Below the pieces are notes generated by a model. The model ran no database searches, was not told the origin of the DNA, and was given only the letters and a program-made list of their open reading frames with translations. From an uncultured Phascolarctobacterium sp. (GTDB taxonomy: Bacteria; Bacillota; Negativicutes; Acidaminococcales; Acidaminococcaceae): a DNA stretch of 8,930 bases. Of the stretch, positions 1-7,142 are shown piece after piece (the stretch's first letter is position 1; each line of letters begins with the position of its first letter). The DNA is taken from assembly GCA_937901335.1 (NCBI GenBank), contig CALCHC010000088.1, positions 1-8,930 on the forward strand, in the 5' to 3' direction. The translations under genes and the position numbers were made by a program.

Positions 1-773
1 TTCGCGTATTGGTTAATGGTGCTCTTGGTAGAATGGGCAGCGAAGTTGTTAAAAAGGTTTGTGCTGAAGCTGATTTGGAATTGGCTGCAGTGGTTGACAT
101 TAAGGAAGCAAATATCGCTTTAGAAAATGGTTCCGCGATGACAACCCAAACTGATTTGGTTGCTGCTATTCAAGCTTGTGCTCCTGATGTTGTAGTAGAC
201 TTTACCCGTCCTGATGTAGTAATGGAAAATCTGCGTAAGGTTTTGAAGTTGGGTGTTCGTGCTGTTGTAGGCACTACAGGCTTCAAGCAAGCAGATTTGG
301 ACGAACTGGATGCTTTGGCAAAAGAAAACAATACGGCGCTCTTGATTGCTCCTAACTTTGCACTTGGTGCAGTTGTAATGATGAAGCTGGCTTGTGAAGC
401 TGCAAAATATTTCCCTCATGTAGAAATTATTGAAAAACATCACGATAAAAAATTGGATGCACCTTCCGGTACCGCAATAATCACTGCACAAAAGATTGCA
501 GAAGTTCGTGAAGCTATGAAGCAAGGTCATCCTGAAGAAAAAGAAACTATGGCAGGTTGCCGTGGTGCAGATTATGAAGGCATGAAGATTCACAGCATCC
601 GCTTACCGGGTTATGTTGCTTCTCAAGAAGTAATCTTCGGTGGACAAGGTGAAGTGCTCCGCATTAGTACAGAACCCATCAACCGCGAATGTTATATGCC
701 TGGTGTAGCTCTTGGTTGTCGTAAAATCGTAGATAAAACTGGTCTGGTATACGGACTCGATAAATTATTGTAA
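1..773 (+). CDS. dapB: 4-hydroxy-tetrahydrodipicolinate reductase (DapB), 5' end cut by window edge
   Basis: DapB reduces 4-hydroxy-tetrahydrodipicolinate, the DapA product, to tetrahydrodipicolinate with NAD(P)H in the cytosol, on the route to meso-DAP and lysine. The frame is open to the left edge, where codons for R-V precede L-V-N-G-A-L-G-R-M-G. TTG at 9 is therefore probably internal, and only a few N-terminal residues are missing. Counting from the codon at 9, visible motifs are the Rossmann loop NGALGRMG (3-10), VDFTRPD (63-69), GTTG (88-91), APNFALGAV (114-122) and the catalytic/substrate block EKHHDKKLDAPSGTA (142-156) with its His-His and Lys. An Asp (residue 30) at the end of the second strand fits NADH use, though this is inference. 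About 258 residues is a normal length. The stop is followed by a 20 bp gap and the asd Shine-Dalgarno, so the genes are probably co-transcribed. Confidence 0.96.
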   Translation, partial: RVLVNGALGRMGSEVVKKVCAEADLELAAVVDIKEANIALENGSAMTTQTDLVAAIQACAPDVVVDFTRPDVVMENLRKVLKLGVRAVVGTTGFKQADLDELDALAKENNTALLIAPNFALGAVVMMKLACEAAKYFPHVEIIEKHHDKKLDAPSGTAIITAQKIAEVREAMKQGHPEEKETMAGCRGADYEGMKIHSIRLPGYVASQEVIFGGQGEVLRISTEPINRECYMPGVALGCRKIVDKTGLVYGLDKLL

Positions 774-793
774 TAAAAAGGGAGGAAAACCTT

Positions 794-1825
794 ATGAAAA
801 AATATAATGTTGCAATTTTAGGTGCTACCGGTGCTGTAGGTGGCGAATTCTTGAAACTTATCGAAGAAAGAAATTTCCCGTTTGCTGAACTGCGTCTTTT
901 GGCTTCCAAACGTAGTGCTGGTACTGAAATTGAATTCATGGGTAAAACTTACGTTGTTCAAGAAGCAACTAAAGATTCCTTCCAAGGTATCGACATCGCT
1001 TTGTTCGCAGGTGGTAGCGTTTCCAAAGAATTTGCTCCGTATGCAGTTGAAGCAGGCGCTGTTGTAATCGATAACTCCAGTACTTTCCGTATGGATCCGG
1101 AAGTTCCCCTGGTTGTTCCCGAAGTTAACCCGCAAGCTATTTTGAAACATAAAGGCATCATTGCCAACCCCAACTGCTCCACCATTATTATGGTTATGGC
1201 ACTCAAACCCTTGTATGATTTGGCAAGAATTAAACGTGTAGTAGTTTCCACTTACCAAGCAGTTTCCGGTGCTGGCAAAGAAGGCATCGACGAATTGACT
1301 GACCAAGTTAAAGCTTATAGCGAAGGTAAAGAAATGGTAGCAAAAATTCTTCCTTCTGCAAGCTTGGAAAAACATTATCCCATCGCTTTCAACTTGATTC
1401 CGCAAATTGACGTTTTCCTTGATAATCTTTACACCAAAGAAGAAATGAAGATGATCAACGAAACTCAAAAAATCATGGAAGACTATGATATGCGCATTAC
1501 CGCAACTACCGTTCGCGTTCCCGTATATCGCAGCCACAGTGAATCTGTAAATATCGAATTTGAACATGACCTTGAATTGGCTGATATGATTAAAGCTATC
1601 GAAGCATTCCCCGGCGTACAAATGTTGGATAACCCCCAAGCACAAGAATATCCGATGCCGTTGTACACCTCTGATAAAGACGATTGCTTCGTAGGTCGTC
1701 TCCGTCGCGACGAATCCAACCCCAATACCTTTAACCTGTGGGTTGTAGGCGACCAAATCCGCAAAGGTGCTGCATTGAACACCTTGCAAATTGCTGAAAC
1801 CATGATTAAAAATGAATGGATCTAA
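794..1825 (+). CDS. asd: Aspartate-semialdehyde dehydrogenase
   Basis: Asd reduces L-aspartyl-4-phosphate to L-aspartate-4-semialdehyde with NADPH, the second step of the aspartate family pathway and the branch point to DAP/lysine and threonine/methionine. The 343-residue protein has the nucleotide-binding GATGAVGG near residues 10-17, the FAGGS loop at 71-75, and the active-site segment NPNCSTI with nucleophile Cys128. Other visible residues are Gln155 in STYQAVSGAG, and RVPVYRSHSE (241-250) with Arg241 and His248 as the expected substrate-binding and acid/base residues. GAALNTLQIAE closes the C-terminal NADP domain. A strong Shine-Dalgarno (AAGGGAGG, 778-785) lies 8 bases before the ATG. 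The length is typical of the Gram-positive-type enzyme and no key residue is missing. It sits 20 bp after dapB and 34 bp before the aspartokinase gene. Confidence 0.97.
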   Translation: MKKYNVAILGATGAVGGEFLKLIEERNFPFAELRLLASKRSAGTEIEFMGKTYVVQEATKDSFQGIDIALFAGGSVSKEFAPYAVEAGAVVIDNSSTFRMDPEVPLVVPEVNPQAILKHKGIIANPNCSTIIMVMALKPLYDLARIKRVVVSTYQAVSGAGKEGIDELTDQVKAYSEGKEMVAKILPSASLEKHYPIAFNLIPQIDVFLDNLYTKEEMKMINETQKIMEDYDMRITATTVRVPVYRSHSESVNIEFEHDLELADMIKAIEAFPGVQMLDNPQAQEYPMPLYTSDKDDCFVGRLRRDESNPNTFNLWVVGDQIRKGAALNTLQIAETMIKNEWI

Positions 1826-1859
1826 TATTTAAGATAGTATCGAAGGGAAGAGAGATCAA

Positions 1860-3080
1860 ATGAAAATCATAGTGCAAAAATTCGGTGGCACCTCCGTTGC
1901 AAGCGAAGAGTCTCGCCTCGCCGTAAAAAATAAAATTCAACAAGCTATTCATAATGGCTATTCTCCTGTAGTTGTAGTATCCGCTATGGGTCGTAAAGGC
2001 GCACCCTATGCAACTGATACTTTGATTGATGTTTTGAAAGAAGAAAACATTTCTGTTAACGTACGTGAATTGGACGTTATGATGTGCTGCGGCGAAATCA
2101 TTTCCTCCTGCATCATGGCAGCTCACTTGCAAAAACACGGCATTAACGCTATGGCATTGACCGGTGGTCAAGCAGGTATTATTACTGACTCCCAATTTGG
2201 TGCAGCTCGCATTAAAAACATTAATGTTTCCAATTTGCACCACTTGTTGGAATCCGGTATTATCCCTGTAGTTTGCGGTTTCCAAGGCGTAACCGAAGAC
2301 AATCATAAATTTACTACTCTTGGTCGTGGTGGTAGTGACACTACTGCTGCAGCTTTGGGTGCAGCTCTTCACGCAGAATTTGTAGAAATTTACACCGACG
2401 TTGACGGCATTATGACTGCTGACCCGCGCGTAGTAGAAAAAGCAACTATCCTGCAACAAATTTCCTACGCAGAAGTTTGCCAAATGGCACACAATGGTGC
2501 AAAAGTTATTCATCCGCGCGCAGTAGAAATTGCAATGAGTAGCAATGTTCCTTTGATTGTAAAATCCACCTTCAGCGAAGCTCCTGGTACTCTCATTACC
2601 AACGAACGTTCTGCTGGTGCTTTGGGTAGCGACGTTGCTATTAGCGACAATATGGCAAGTGGTGTAGCAAGCTTAAGCGACATTGCTCAATTCCGCATTG
2701 CCCTTAATCCGGAAGATTTGTCCGCTGGTAGAAAATTGTTCGAAGATTTGGCGGCAGCTGGCATTTCTGTTGGTAGCTTGAACTTGTCCGAAAAAGAAGC
2801 AATGTTCGCAGTATTCAGCGCTGACGTGACTCGTACCTGCGAAGTTCTTAACGATACTGAATTCAAATATGTTCTCAATGAAAATTGCGGTAAAGTTACT
2901 GTTGTTGGTAACGCAATGCGTGGCGTTCCTGGCGTTATGGCTACTTTCGTTGCTGCATTGGCTGGTAAAAAAATCGGTATCTTGCAAACTATGGACAGCG
3001 ATACCACCATTTCCGCAATTATCAAAGAAGAACACCTTAATGACGCCGTAAAAGCTTTACATGAGGCGTTTAAGTTGTAA
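1860..3080 (+). CDS. dapG: Monofunctional aspartokinase with two ACT domains (DapG-type)
   Basis: Aspartokinase phosphorylates L-aspartate with ATP to form L-aspartyl-4-phosphate, the committed first step of lysine, DAP, threonine and methionine synthesis. The amino-acid kinase domain spans about residues 1-240: KFGGTSVA (7-14), the CCGEII segment (76-81), GRGGSDTTAAALGAAL (155-170) and YTDVDGIMTADPR (178-190). Two ACT regulatory domains follow, roughly 265-335 and 345-406. The second carries GKVTVVGNAMRGVPGVMA and ILQTMDSDTTISAII, the usual effector-binding signature. At 406 residues it is a normal monofunctional, uninterrupted enzyme with no fused homoserine dehydrogenase. The dapG symbol rests on gene order (asd-dapG-dapA as in B. 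subtilis, where DapG is DAP-inhibited). The actual effector, lysine or DAP, cannot be read from the sequence, so lysC is the alternative name. The ribosome site is a looser purine run (AAGGGAAGAG, 1843-1852). Confidence 0.95.
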   Translation: MKIIVQKFGGTSVASEESRLAVKNKIQQAIHNGYSPVVVVSAMGRKGAPYATDTLIDVLKEENISVNVRELDVMMCCGEIISSCIMAAHLQKHGINAMALTGGQAGIITDSQFGAARIKNINVSNLHHLLESGIIPVVCGFQGVTEDNHKFTTLGRGGSDTTAAALGAALHAEFVEIYTDVDGIMTADPRVVEKATILQQISYAEVCQMAHNGAKVIHPRAVEIAMSSNVPLIVKSTFSEAPGTLITNERSAGALGSDVAISDNMASGVASLSDIAQFRIALNPEDLSAGRKLFEDLAAAGISVGSLNLSEKEAMFAVFSADVTRTCEVLNDTEFKYVLNENCGKVTVVGNAMRGVPGVMATFVAALAGKKIGILQTMDSDTTISAIIKEEHLNDAVKALHEAFKL

Positions 3081-3103
3081 TTTTAAAAATTAAACTTTTC
3101 AGA

Positions 3104-3202
3104 AGTGCTGGATAACGAGGCGGAGCAAAATTATGTAGCGAAGGCGTACTGATGGTACGTCGAGCAAGTAATTTTGAGACAACAAAGTTAGACAGTGCTT
3201 AT
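3104..3202 (+). repeat. Structured ~99 bp dispersed repeat, copy 1 (between dapG and dapA)
   Basis: This element is shared, in inverted orientation, with 8831-8930. The 32-base core (3137-3168) matches copy 2 at 28 positions: AGCGAAGGCGTACT, four variable bases, then GTACGTCGAGCAAG. It folds as nested stems. The outer stem AGTGCTG (3104-3110) pairs with CAGTGCT (3193-3199) through two adjacent G-T wobbles and continues as TAAC/GTTA (3113-3116 with 3187-3190). A perfect 8 bp stem joins CAAAATTA (3126-3133) to TAATTTTG (3169-3176). The apical stem CGTAC/GTACG (3145-3149, 3155-3159) has a five-base loop. It lies inside the probable dap transcript, 32 bp before the dapA start codon. No coding potential is shared between the copies. 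Its function is unknown; REP-like mobile palindrome or mRNA processing/attenuation element are the main options. Confidence 0.85.
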
Positions 3203-3234
3203 GGAAAGTTAGCTAGAGATAGGAGAGATACATT

Positions 3235-4128
3235 ATGGCTGAAGCATATTTTGGTAGATTATTGACAGCGATGGTTACTCCGTTTAATGAAGACGGTAGT
3301 GTAAATTGTGAAGCAGCTGCTGATTTTGCTGAATGGTTACTGGCAAATGGCAGTGATGGTTTAGTTGTAGAAGGCTCCACTGGTGAAGCTGCAACTATGT
3401 TCATGGATGAAAAAATTGAAGTGCTCAAAGCAGTAGTTGAACGTGTAAACGGTCGTGCTCCTGTAATCGTAGGCGCAGGTACTAACTGTACTGCAAGCAC
3501 CATTGAATTGGTTAATACTGTAGAAGCTTGTGGCGTTGATGGTTTGCTTGTTGTAGGCCCGTACTATAACAAACCTACTCAAGAAGGTTACTATCAACAT
3601 TTTGCAGCAGTGGCAAAATCTACCACTCTGCCCATTATCGTATATAATGTTCCTGGTCGTACCGGTTCCAACATCGAACCTAAAACCATTGCTCGCTTGG
3701 CAGCAGAGTTCCCCAACATCGTTGCTGTTAAAGAAGCTGCTGGCAATGTGGCACAAACTGCAGAACTTTTCCGCGTACTTCCTGAAAATGTTACTATTTA
3801 CAGCGGCGATGACGGCCTTATTCTTCCGTTTATGTCCGTTGGCGCTCGTGGCGTAATCTCCGTACTTGGTAACATCGGTGGTCAAATGTTGCAAGATGTT
3901 ATGCGTTTGTACAGCGAAGGTAAAGTTGCAGAAGCTGCTGAATTGAACAAAAAACTTGTTCCGTTGGCAAACTCTATGTTTATCGAAAGTAATCCTATTC
4001 CTGTAAAATATGCTGTAACTAAAGTTACTGGTATTAATGCAGGTGCTCCGCGCTTGCCGTTGACTCCTATTAGCGAAGCAGGGGCTGCGAAGTTGGATGC
4101 TGTTTTAGCAGAATACAACCTTATCTAA
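3235..4128 (+). CDS. dapA: 4-hydroxy-tetrahydrodipicolinate synthase (DapA)
   Basis: DapA condenses pyruvate with aspartate semialdehyde in a class I (Schiff-base) aldolase reaction, the first step dedicated to DAP and lysine. The 297-residue TIM barrel shows TAMVTPF (11-17), GSTGEAAT (47-54), GPYYNKPTQEGYYQHF (108-123) with the expected catalytic Tyr, YNVPGRTG (137-144) with Tyr137 and Arg142, and VAVKEAAGN (163-171) with Schiff-base Lys166. It also has YSGDD (189-193) and ESNPIPVKYA (251-260). The first Thr of the usual GTTGE motif (E. coli Thr44 in the catalytic triad) is Ser48 here. GSTGE is also seen in N-acetylneuraminate lyase relatives, but the operon and the remaining motifs favour DapA. 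The ATG is supported by AGGAG at 3221-3225, 9 bases upstream. It closes the aspartate-to-tetrahydrodipicolinate block. Confidence 0.95.
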   Translation: MAEAYFGRLLTAMVTPFNEDGSVNCEAAADFAEWLLANGSDGLVVEGSTGEAATMFMDEKIEVLKAVVERVNGRAPVIVGAGTNCTASTIELVNTVEACGVDGLLVVGPYYNKPTQEGYYQHFAAVAKSTTLPIIVYNVPGRTGSNIEPKTIARLAAEFPNIVAVKEAAGNVAQTAELFRVLPENVTIYSGDDGLILPFMSVGARGVISVLGNIGGQMLQDVMRLYSEGKVAEAAELNKKLVPLANSMFIESNPIPVKYAVTKVTGINAGAPRLPLTPISEAGAAKLDAVLAEYNLI

Positions 4129-4147
4129 GAATTTTAAATAAAATATT

Positions 4148-4272
4148 ACTCCCTCCGTCATCGCTTTGCGATGCCACCTCCCTCAAAGATGGAGGCTTCT
4201 CCTAAACATGATTTAAGAGCAGGCTCCCTTGTGAGGGAGCTGGCAACGAGCTAGCGAGTTGACTGAGGGAGT
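4148..4272. repeat. ~125 bp double-armed inverted repeat with CTCCCTC/GAGGGAG ends
   Basis: The ends ACTCCCTCCGTCA (4148-4160) and TGACTGAGGGAGT (4260-4272) are complementary at 12 of 13 positions. Further inward, TGCCACCTCCCTCA (4172-4185) pairs with TGAGGGAGCTGGCA (4232-4245) at 13 of 14. Two arms of ~50 bp are therefore inverted copies around an AT-rich spacer (4197-4221). Each arm can also fold alone: CATCGC-TTT-GCGATG (4159-4173), CCTCC/GGAGG (4177-4195) with an inner TC/GA pair, GCTCCCT-TGTG-AGGGAGC (4223-4240), and CAAC/GTTG around the palindrome GCTAGC (4244-4261). From memory, palindromes of this CTCCCTC type are scattered in many gut Firmicutes genomes, so it is probably a non-autonomous dispersed element. 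No flanking target-site duplication is obvious. It occupies most of the dapA to NlpC/P60 gap and is followed by a T-rich stretch (4272-4284), so it could also end the dap transcript. Confidence 0.8.
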
Positions 4273-4341
4273 TTCGTTTTATTTGTAGTTGCAGGAATTT
4301 TAGAATGGACACCGAATTTAAATAAGTATGAAAGAATTTGG

Positions 4342-4347
4342 AAGGAG
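4342..4347 (+). promoter_or_regulatory. Shine-Dalgarno AAGGAG that fixes the TTG start at 4356
   Basis: AAGGAG lies 8 bases before TTG at 4356, which is ideal spacing. The in-frame TTG at 4338 lies upstream of this site, and GTG at 4347 overlaps it, so neither can use it. Starting at 4356 also gives a standard signal peptide with a Lys-Arg N-region. Confidence 0.8.
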
Positions 4348-4355
4348 TGTCTGAC

Positions 4356-5642
4356 TTGCTAAAAAGATTTTTATGCTTGTGCCTGCTTTGCTTGTGTTTT
4401 GTAGCACTGCCGGTAAATGCAGCAGGTATTACAAATTTCAGCAAGCTGGTTACTGCTGATTATTGGATAGAAAATAATCCTGAGGGGGAAACAATTATCT
4501 TAGGGGATAAAGGCATTGAAAAATTCAATGCAGAAATCCGCAATGTTTCGCCGACTGTTGTGGATTTAGCAAACTATCCTACTACGATTAAAAAGCGTTC
4601 CTTAAAAATGAAGCTCAACAATTTTGAAGCTTTAGACGAAGATTTGTATTTGCGTGGCAATAAAGTAAGTGAAAATTACAAAGGGATTTTGCGTAATCTT
4701 GTTAATGCTGCGGTAATCACTGATGATGTGCAAGTGAAGTACGCTGTAGTAGTAAGACGTAGTAATTTGCGTAATCTGCCTACTGGCGAAGGCTTATTTT
4801 ATTTTGCTGCGGATAAGGATTTTGACGCTTTGCAAGAAACTGCTTTAGACCCTTGTGATCCTGTGATAGTGCTTCATACTAGCCAGAATGGTCAATTCCA
4901 CTACGTGCAATCTGTAAATTACAGTGGTTGGATTAGCACCTATGACATTGCTTTTACTGATAGGGAAAATTGGCTTAAATATGTTGCTCCCGAAAAGTTC
5001 GTGGTAGTTGTTGGTAAAAGCGTTAAGCTGAAAACTTGGGATGAAACTGTGGAATACCAACAAGGTAGTCGCATTCCTCTTACCAGCGTTGATGACAAGG
5101 CTTATGTTTTAAACGTTGCTGGTCGTGGCAAGGATGGTAACCTTGATAAGGTCAAAGTAAAGGTTGCTAAGAATGCAGCTTTGAATGAAGGTTACCTGCC
5201 TTACACTTCTAACAATATTTTGCGTAGTGCTTTTAAATTTTATGGTGAACCTTACGGTTGGGGTGGCTTGAAAAATAGCGTGGATTGCTCCAGCTTAATG
5301 TATAACGCATATCGTACTGTAGGTATCTATTTACCTCGCAATGCTGACGAGCAAGAAGCAAGTGCTGGTTTGCATCTTGACCTTAATAAAATGGATGATG
5401 CAGCTAAATTGACTACCATCCAAGGCTTAACTCCCGGTACTGGCTTGTACATGGATAATCATTGCTTGATGTATCTTGGTAAGTCCGATGGCGTTCCTTT
5501 CGCGCTACACGCTTTGGGAAGCTATTATAATGAAGGTAAAAACGTTCGCATTATGCGCATTGTTGTCAGCGATTTAACTTTGAATCGTCATAATGGAAAC
5601 ACTATGCTTACTGATTTGACCAATGCAGTTGAATTTAAATAA
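4356..5642 (+). CDS. Secreted SH3-domain NlpC/P60 peptidoglycan endopeptidase
   Basis: Members of this family hydrolyse the gamma-D-Glu to diamino-acid (DAP) bond of peptidoglycan stem peptides outside the membrane. From the TTG start (428 residues) a signal peptide is visible: Leu-Lys-Arg, a hydrophobic core with four Cys (residues 5-18), then PVNA with likely cleavage near Ala22. No proper lipobox is seen. Residues ~25-125 resemble the N-terminal stabilising domain of multi-domain NlpC/P60 enzymes. Residues ~130-205 (VRRSNLRNLPT to SGWISTYD) form an SH3-like domain, and ~210-270 a probable second one. The catalytic domain (~285-428) has YGWGG, NSVDCSS with nucleophile Cys311, DNHCLMYLG with His369, and ALHALGSY with a possible third residue His385. 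This order recalls the Desulfovibrio-type SH3-SH3-NlpC/P60 enzyme. The aminopeptidase gene follows after 15 bp. Exact substrate is inferred. Confidence 0.88.
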   Translation: MLKRFLCLCLLCLCFVALPVNAAGITNFSKLVTADYWIENNPEGETIILGDKGIEKFNAEIRNVSPTVVDLANYPTTIKKRSLKMKLNNFEALDEDLYLRGNKVSENYKGILRNLVNAAVITDDVQVKYAVVVRRSNLRNLPTGEGLFYFAADKDFDALQETALDPCDPVIVLHTSQNGQFHYVQSVNYSGWISTYDIAFTDRENWLKYVAPEKFVVVVGKSVKLKTWDETVEYQQGSRIPLTSVDDKAYVLNVAGRGKDGNLDKVKVKVAKNAALNEGYLPYTSNNILRSAFKFYGEPYGWGGLKNSVDCSSLMYNAYRTVGIYLPRNADEQEASAGLHLDLNKMDDAAKLTTIQGLTPGTGLYMDNHCLMYLGKSDGVPFALHALGSYYNEGKNVRIMRIVVSDLTLNRHNGNTMLTDLTNAVEFK

Positions 5643-5657
5643 AGGAGTTCTAATTTT

Positions 5658-7142
5658 ATGATAAACAATATTGAATGTGCTGTAGTTGAACATAACGCAG
5701 CAGCTTATACAGAAGTTGAAAGCATCGTTTTGATGTTGTGCAAGGAATGTGCGGCAGGCGTTGCTAAAATTAATTTGCCTGAAAGCTTGGAAGCAGCAGT
5801 TAATGCTTTGCTTGCTAAATATCCTGATTTTCACGAAGTAGAAGCAGTTAATACCGTTGCTTTGATGAATGATGGTAAATTGTTGCAAATTACTGTTGTA
5901 GGTTGCGGTGAAGGTAAGGAATGTACTCCTGCTAACTTCCGTAAAGCAGCTGGTGCTGCAGTACGCGTCATCCAAAAACAAAAAGCTACTACTGCTATCG
6001 TAGCAGTACCTTTGCTTTTAAAAGCAACCAGAGCTCACTACCTGCAAGCAATCGCTGAAGGTTTGTACCTTGGTGCGTATAAATTTACCGAATGTAAAGG
6101 CGAAACTAAGCCTGCTACCCAATGTAAGTTGCAAATTACAAGCGCAGTAGAAAATGGCGAAGCAGTACTTGCTCAAGCAGAAGCTATCGCTCAAGGCGTA
6201 ACCTTAACTCGTAATTTGGTGAACCGTCCCGGTAACTGGGTGAACCCTGTGGTTATGGCGGAAGAAGCTCAAAAAGTAGCAGAAGCTTGCAATTTGGAAA
6301 TTGAAGTTCTGGACGAAAAAGCTATGGCTGAAAAAGGTATGAACGCTATCCTTGCTGTTGGTCAAGGCAGCAAGAATCCGCCCAGAATGATTACTCTTAA
6401 ATATAATGGAGCAGGTGATGCTCCTTACACCGCTTTTGTTGGCAAAGGCATTACCTTTGACAGTGGCGGTATCTCCATTAAACCCGGTGAAAACATGGGC
6501 GAAATGAAAGACGATATGGCAGGTGCAGGTGCTGTACTTGGTGCAATGCAAGCAATCGCTCAAATGAAACTGCCTTGCAATATTATTGCCATCCTTTCCT
6601 GCGCAGAAAATATGCCCGGTGGCAACGCTCAACGCCCCGGTGACGTAGTTAAGGCTGCTAACGGCAAGACCATTGAAGTTGTAAATACTGATGCTGAAGG
6701 CAGAATGGTTCTGGCTGATGCAGTTTGGTATGCTTGTGAACAAAGGGCTAAACGCGTTATTGATATTGCAACTTTGACTGGTGCAGTAATTATTGCTCTT
6801 GGCAATGAAACTAGCGGCATCATTACCAATACTGACGAGCTTGCTGAAGCTATTAAAGCAGCAGGCAAAAAAGCTGGCGAAGCCTTCTGGCAACTTCCTT
6901 CCTTGCCTGAATGTAAGGAAGCAATTAAAAGCGACGTTGCTGATTTGCTCAACAGTGCAGGTCGTGCAGGTGGTTGCATCACCGGTGGCCTCTTCGTTGG
7001 TGAATTTGTAAAAGAAGGCGTGGAATGGGCACACCTTGATATTGGTGGCACTTCCACTGCGACTAAAACTTCTGGCTTTAAAGTGCAAGGCGGTACCGGT
7101 TTTGGTGCTATGACCTTGATTAAATACGCAGGTACTTTATAA
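5658..7142 (+). CDS. pepA: Leucyl aminopeptidase, M17 family
   Basis: M17 aminopeptidases are cytosolic, hexameric, two-metal enzymes that remove N-terminal residues, often Leu, from peptides. The 494-residue protein has the usual variable N-terminal domain (~1-165) and catalytic domain (~175-494). The M17 signature NTDAEGRMVLAD starts at residue 343. By comparison with E. coli PepA, the metal ligands are Lys263, Asp268, Asp286, Asp345 and Glu347, and the catalytic pair is Lys275 and Arg349; all are present. SGGISIKPG and DMAGAGAV flank these sites. Shine-Dalgarno AAAGGAG (5641-5647) overlaps the preceding stop codon and lies 10 bases before the ATG. The 15 bp gap to the NlpC/P60 gene indicates one transcript. 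PepA proteins in some bacteria also bind DNA, but nothing here tests that. A role in recycling wall peptides is only a contextual idea. Confidence 0.95.
   Translation: MINNIECAVVEHNAAAYTEVESIVLMLCKECAAGVAKINLPESLEAAVNALLAKYPDFHEVEAVNTVALMNDGKLLQITVVGCGEGKECTPANFRKAAGAAVRVIQKQKATTAIVAVPLLLKATRAHYLQAIAEGLYLGAYKFTECKGETKPATQCKLQITSAVENGEAVLAQAEAIAQGVTLTRNLVNRPGNWVNPVVMAEEAQKVAEACNLEIEVLDEKAMAEKGMNAILAVGQGSKNPPRMITLKYNGAGDAPYTAFVGKGITFDSGGISIKPGENMGEMKDDMAGAGAVLGAMQAIAQMKLPCNIIAILSCAENMPGGNAQRPGDVVKAANGKTIEVVNTDAEGRMVLADAVWYACEQRAKRVIDIATLTGAVIIALGNETSGIITNTDELAEAIKAAGKKAGEAFWQLPSLPECKEAIKSDVADLLNSAGRAGGCITGGLFVGEFVKEGVEWAHLDIGGTSTATKTSGFKVQGGTGFGAMTLIKYAGTL

Noticed and set aside
818..1789. Long open minus-strand frame opposite asd (also 6204-7088 opposite the aminopeptidase gene)
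   Set aside because: Composition is low-quality and matches no recognisable family; the plus-strand genes carry complete catalytic motifs, so these are codon-bias shadows.
3105..3152. Tiny frame beginning GTG in repeat copy 1 (15 codons), a possible leader peptide before dapA
   Set aside because: It has no ribosome site, and the equivalent frame in repeat copy 2 hits a stop at the third codon, so it is not conserved.
3137..3168. CRISPR repeat or spacer
   Set aside because: Only two copies exist in the window, 5.7 kb apart and inverted, with no regular spacing and no cas genes.
3081..3234. Possible lysine riboswitch or T-box ahead of dapA
   Set aside because: Nothing recognisable of the L-box or T-box conserved elements is present; the structure is explained by the repeat shared with 8831-8930.
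4223..4240. Strong hairpin GCTCCCT-TGTG-AGGGAGC as a stand-alone intrinsic terminator
   Set aside because: No T-run follows the stem; it is an internal part of the double-armed repeat.
4259..4306. Promoter for the NlpC/P60 gene: TTGACT (4259-4264) as -35 and TAGAAT (4301-4306) as -10
   Set aside because: The two boxes are 36 bp apart, and neither has an acceptable partner at 16-18 bp. TTGACT is also part of the repeat end.
4338..4355. Upstream TTG/GTG codons as start of the NlpC/P60 protein
   Set aside because: They precede or overlap the only Shine-Dalgarno and put charged residues outside a normal signal peptide; TTG at 4356 fits better.
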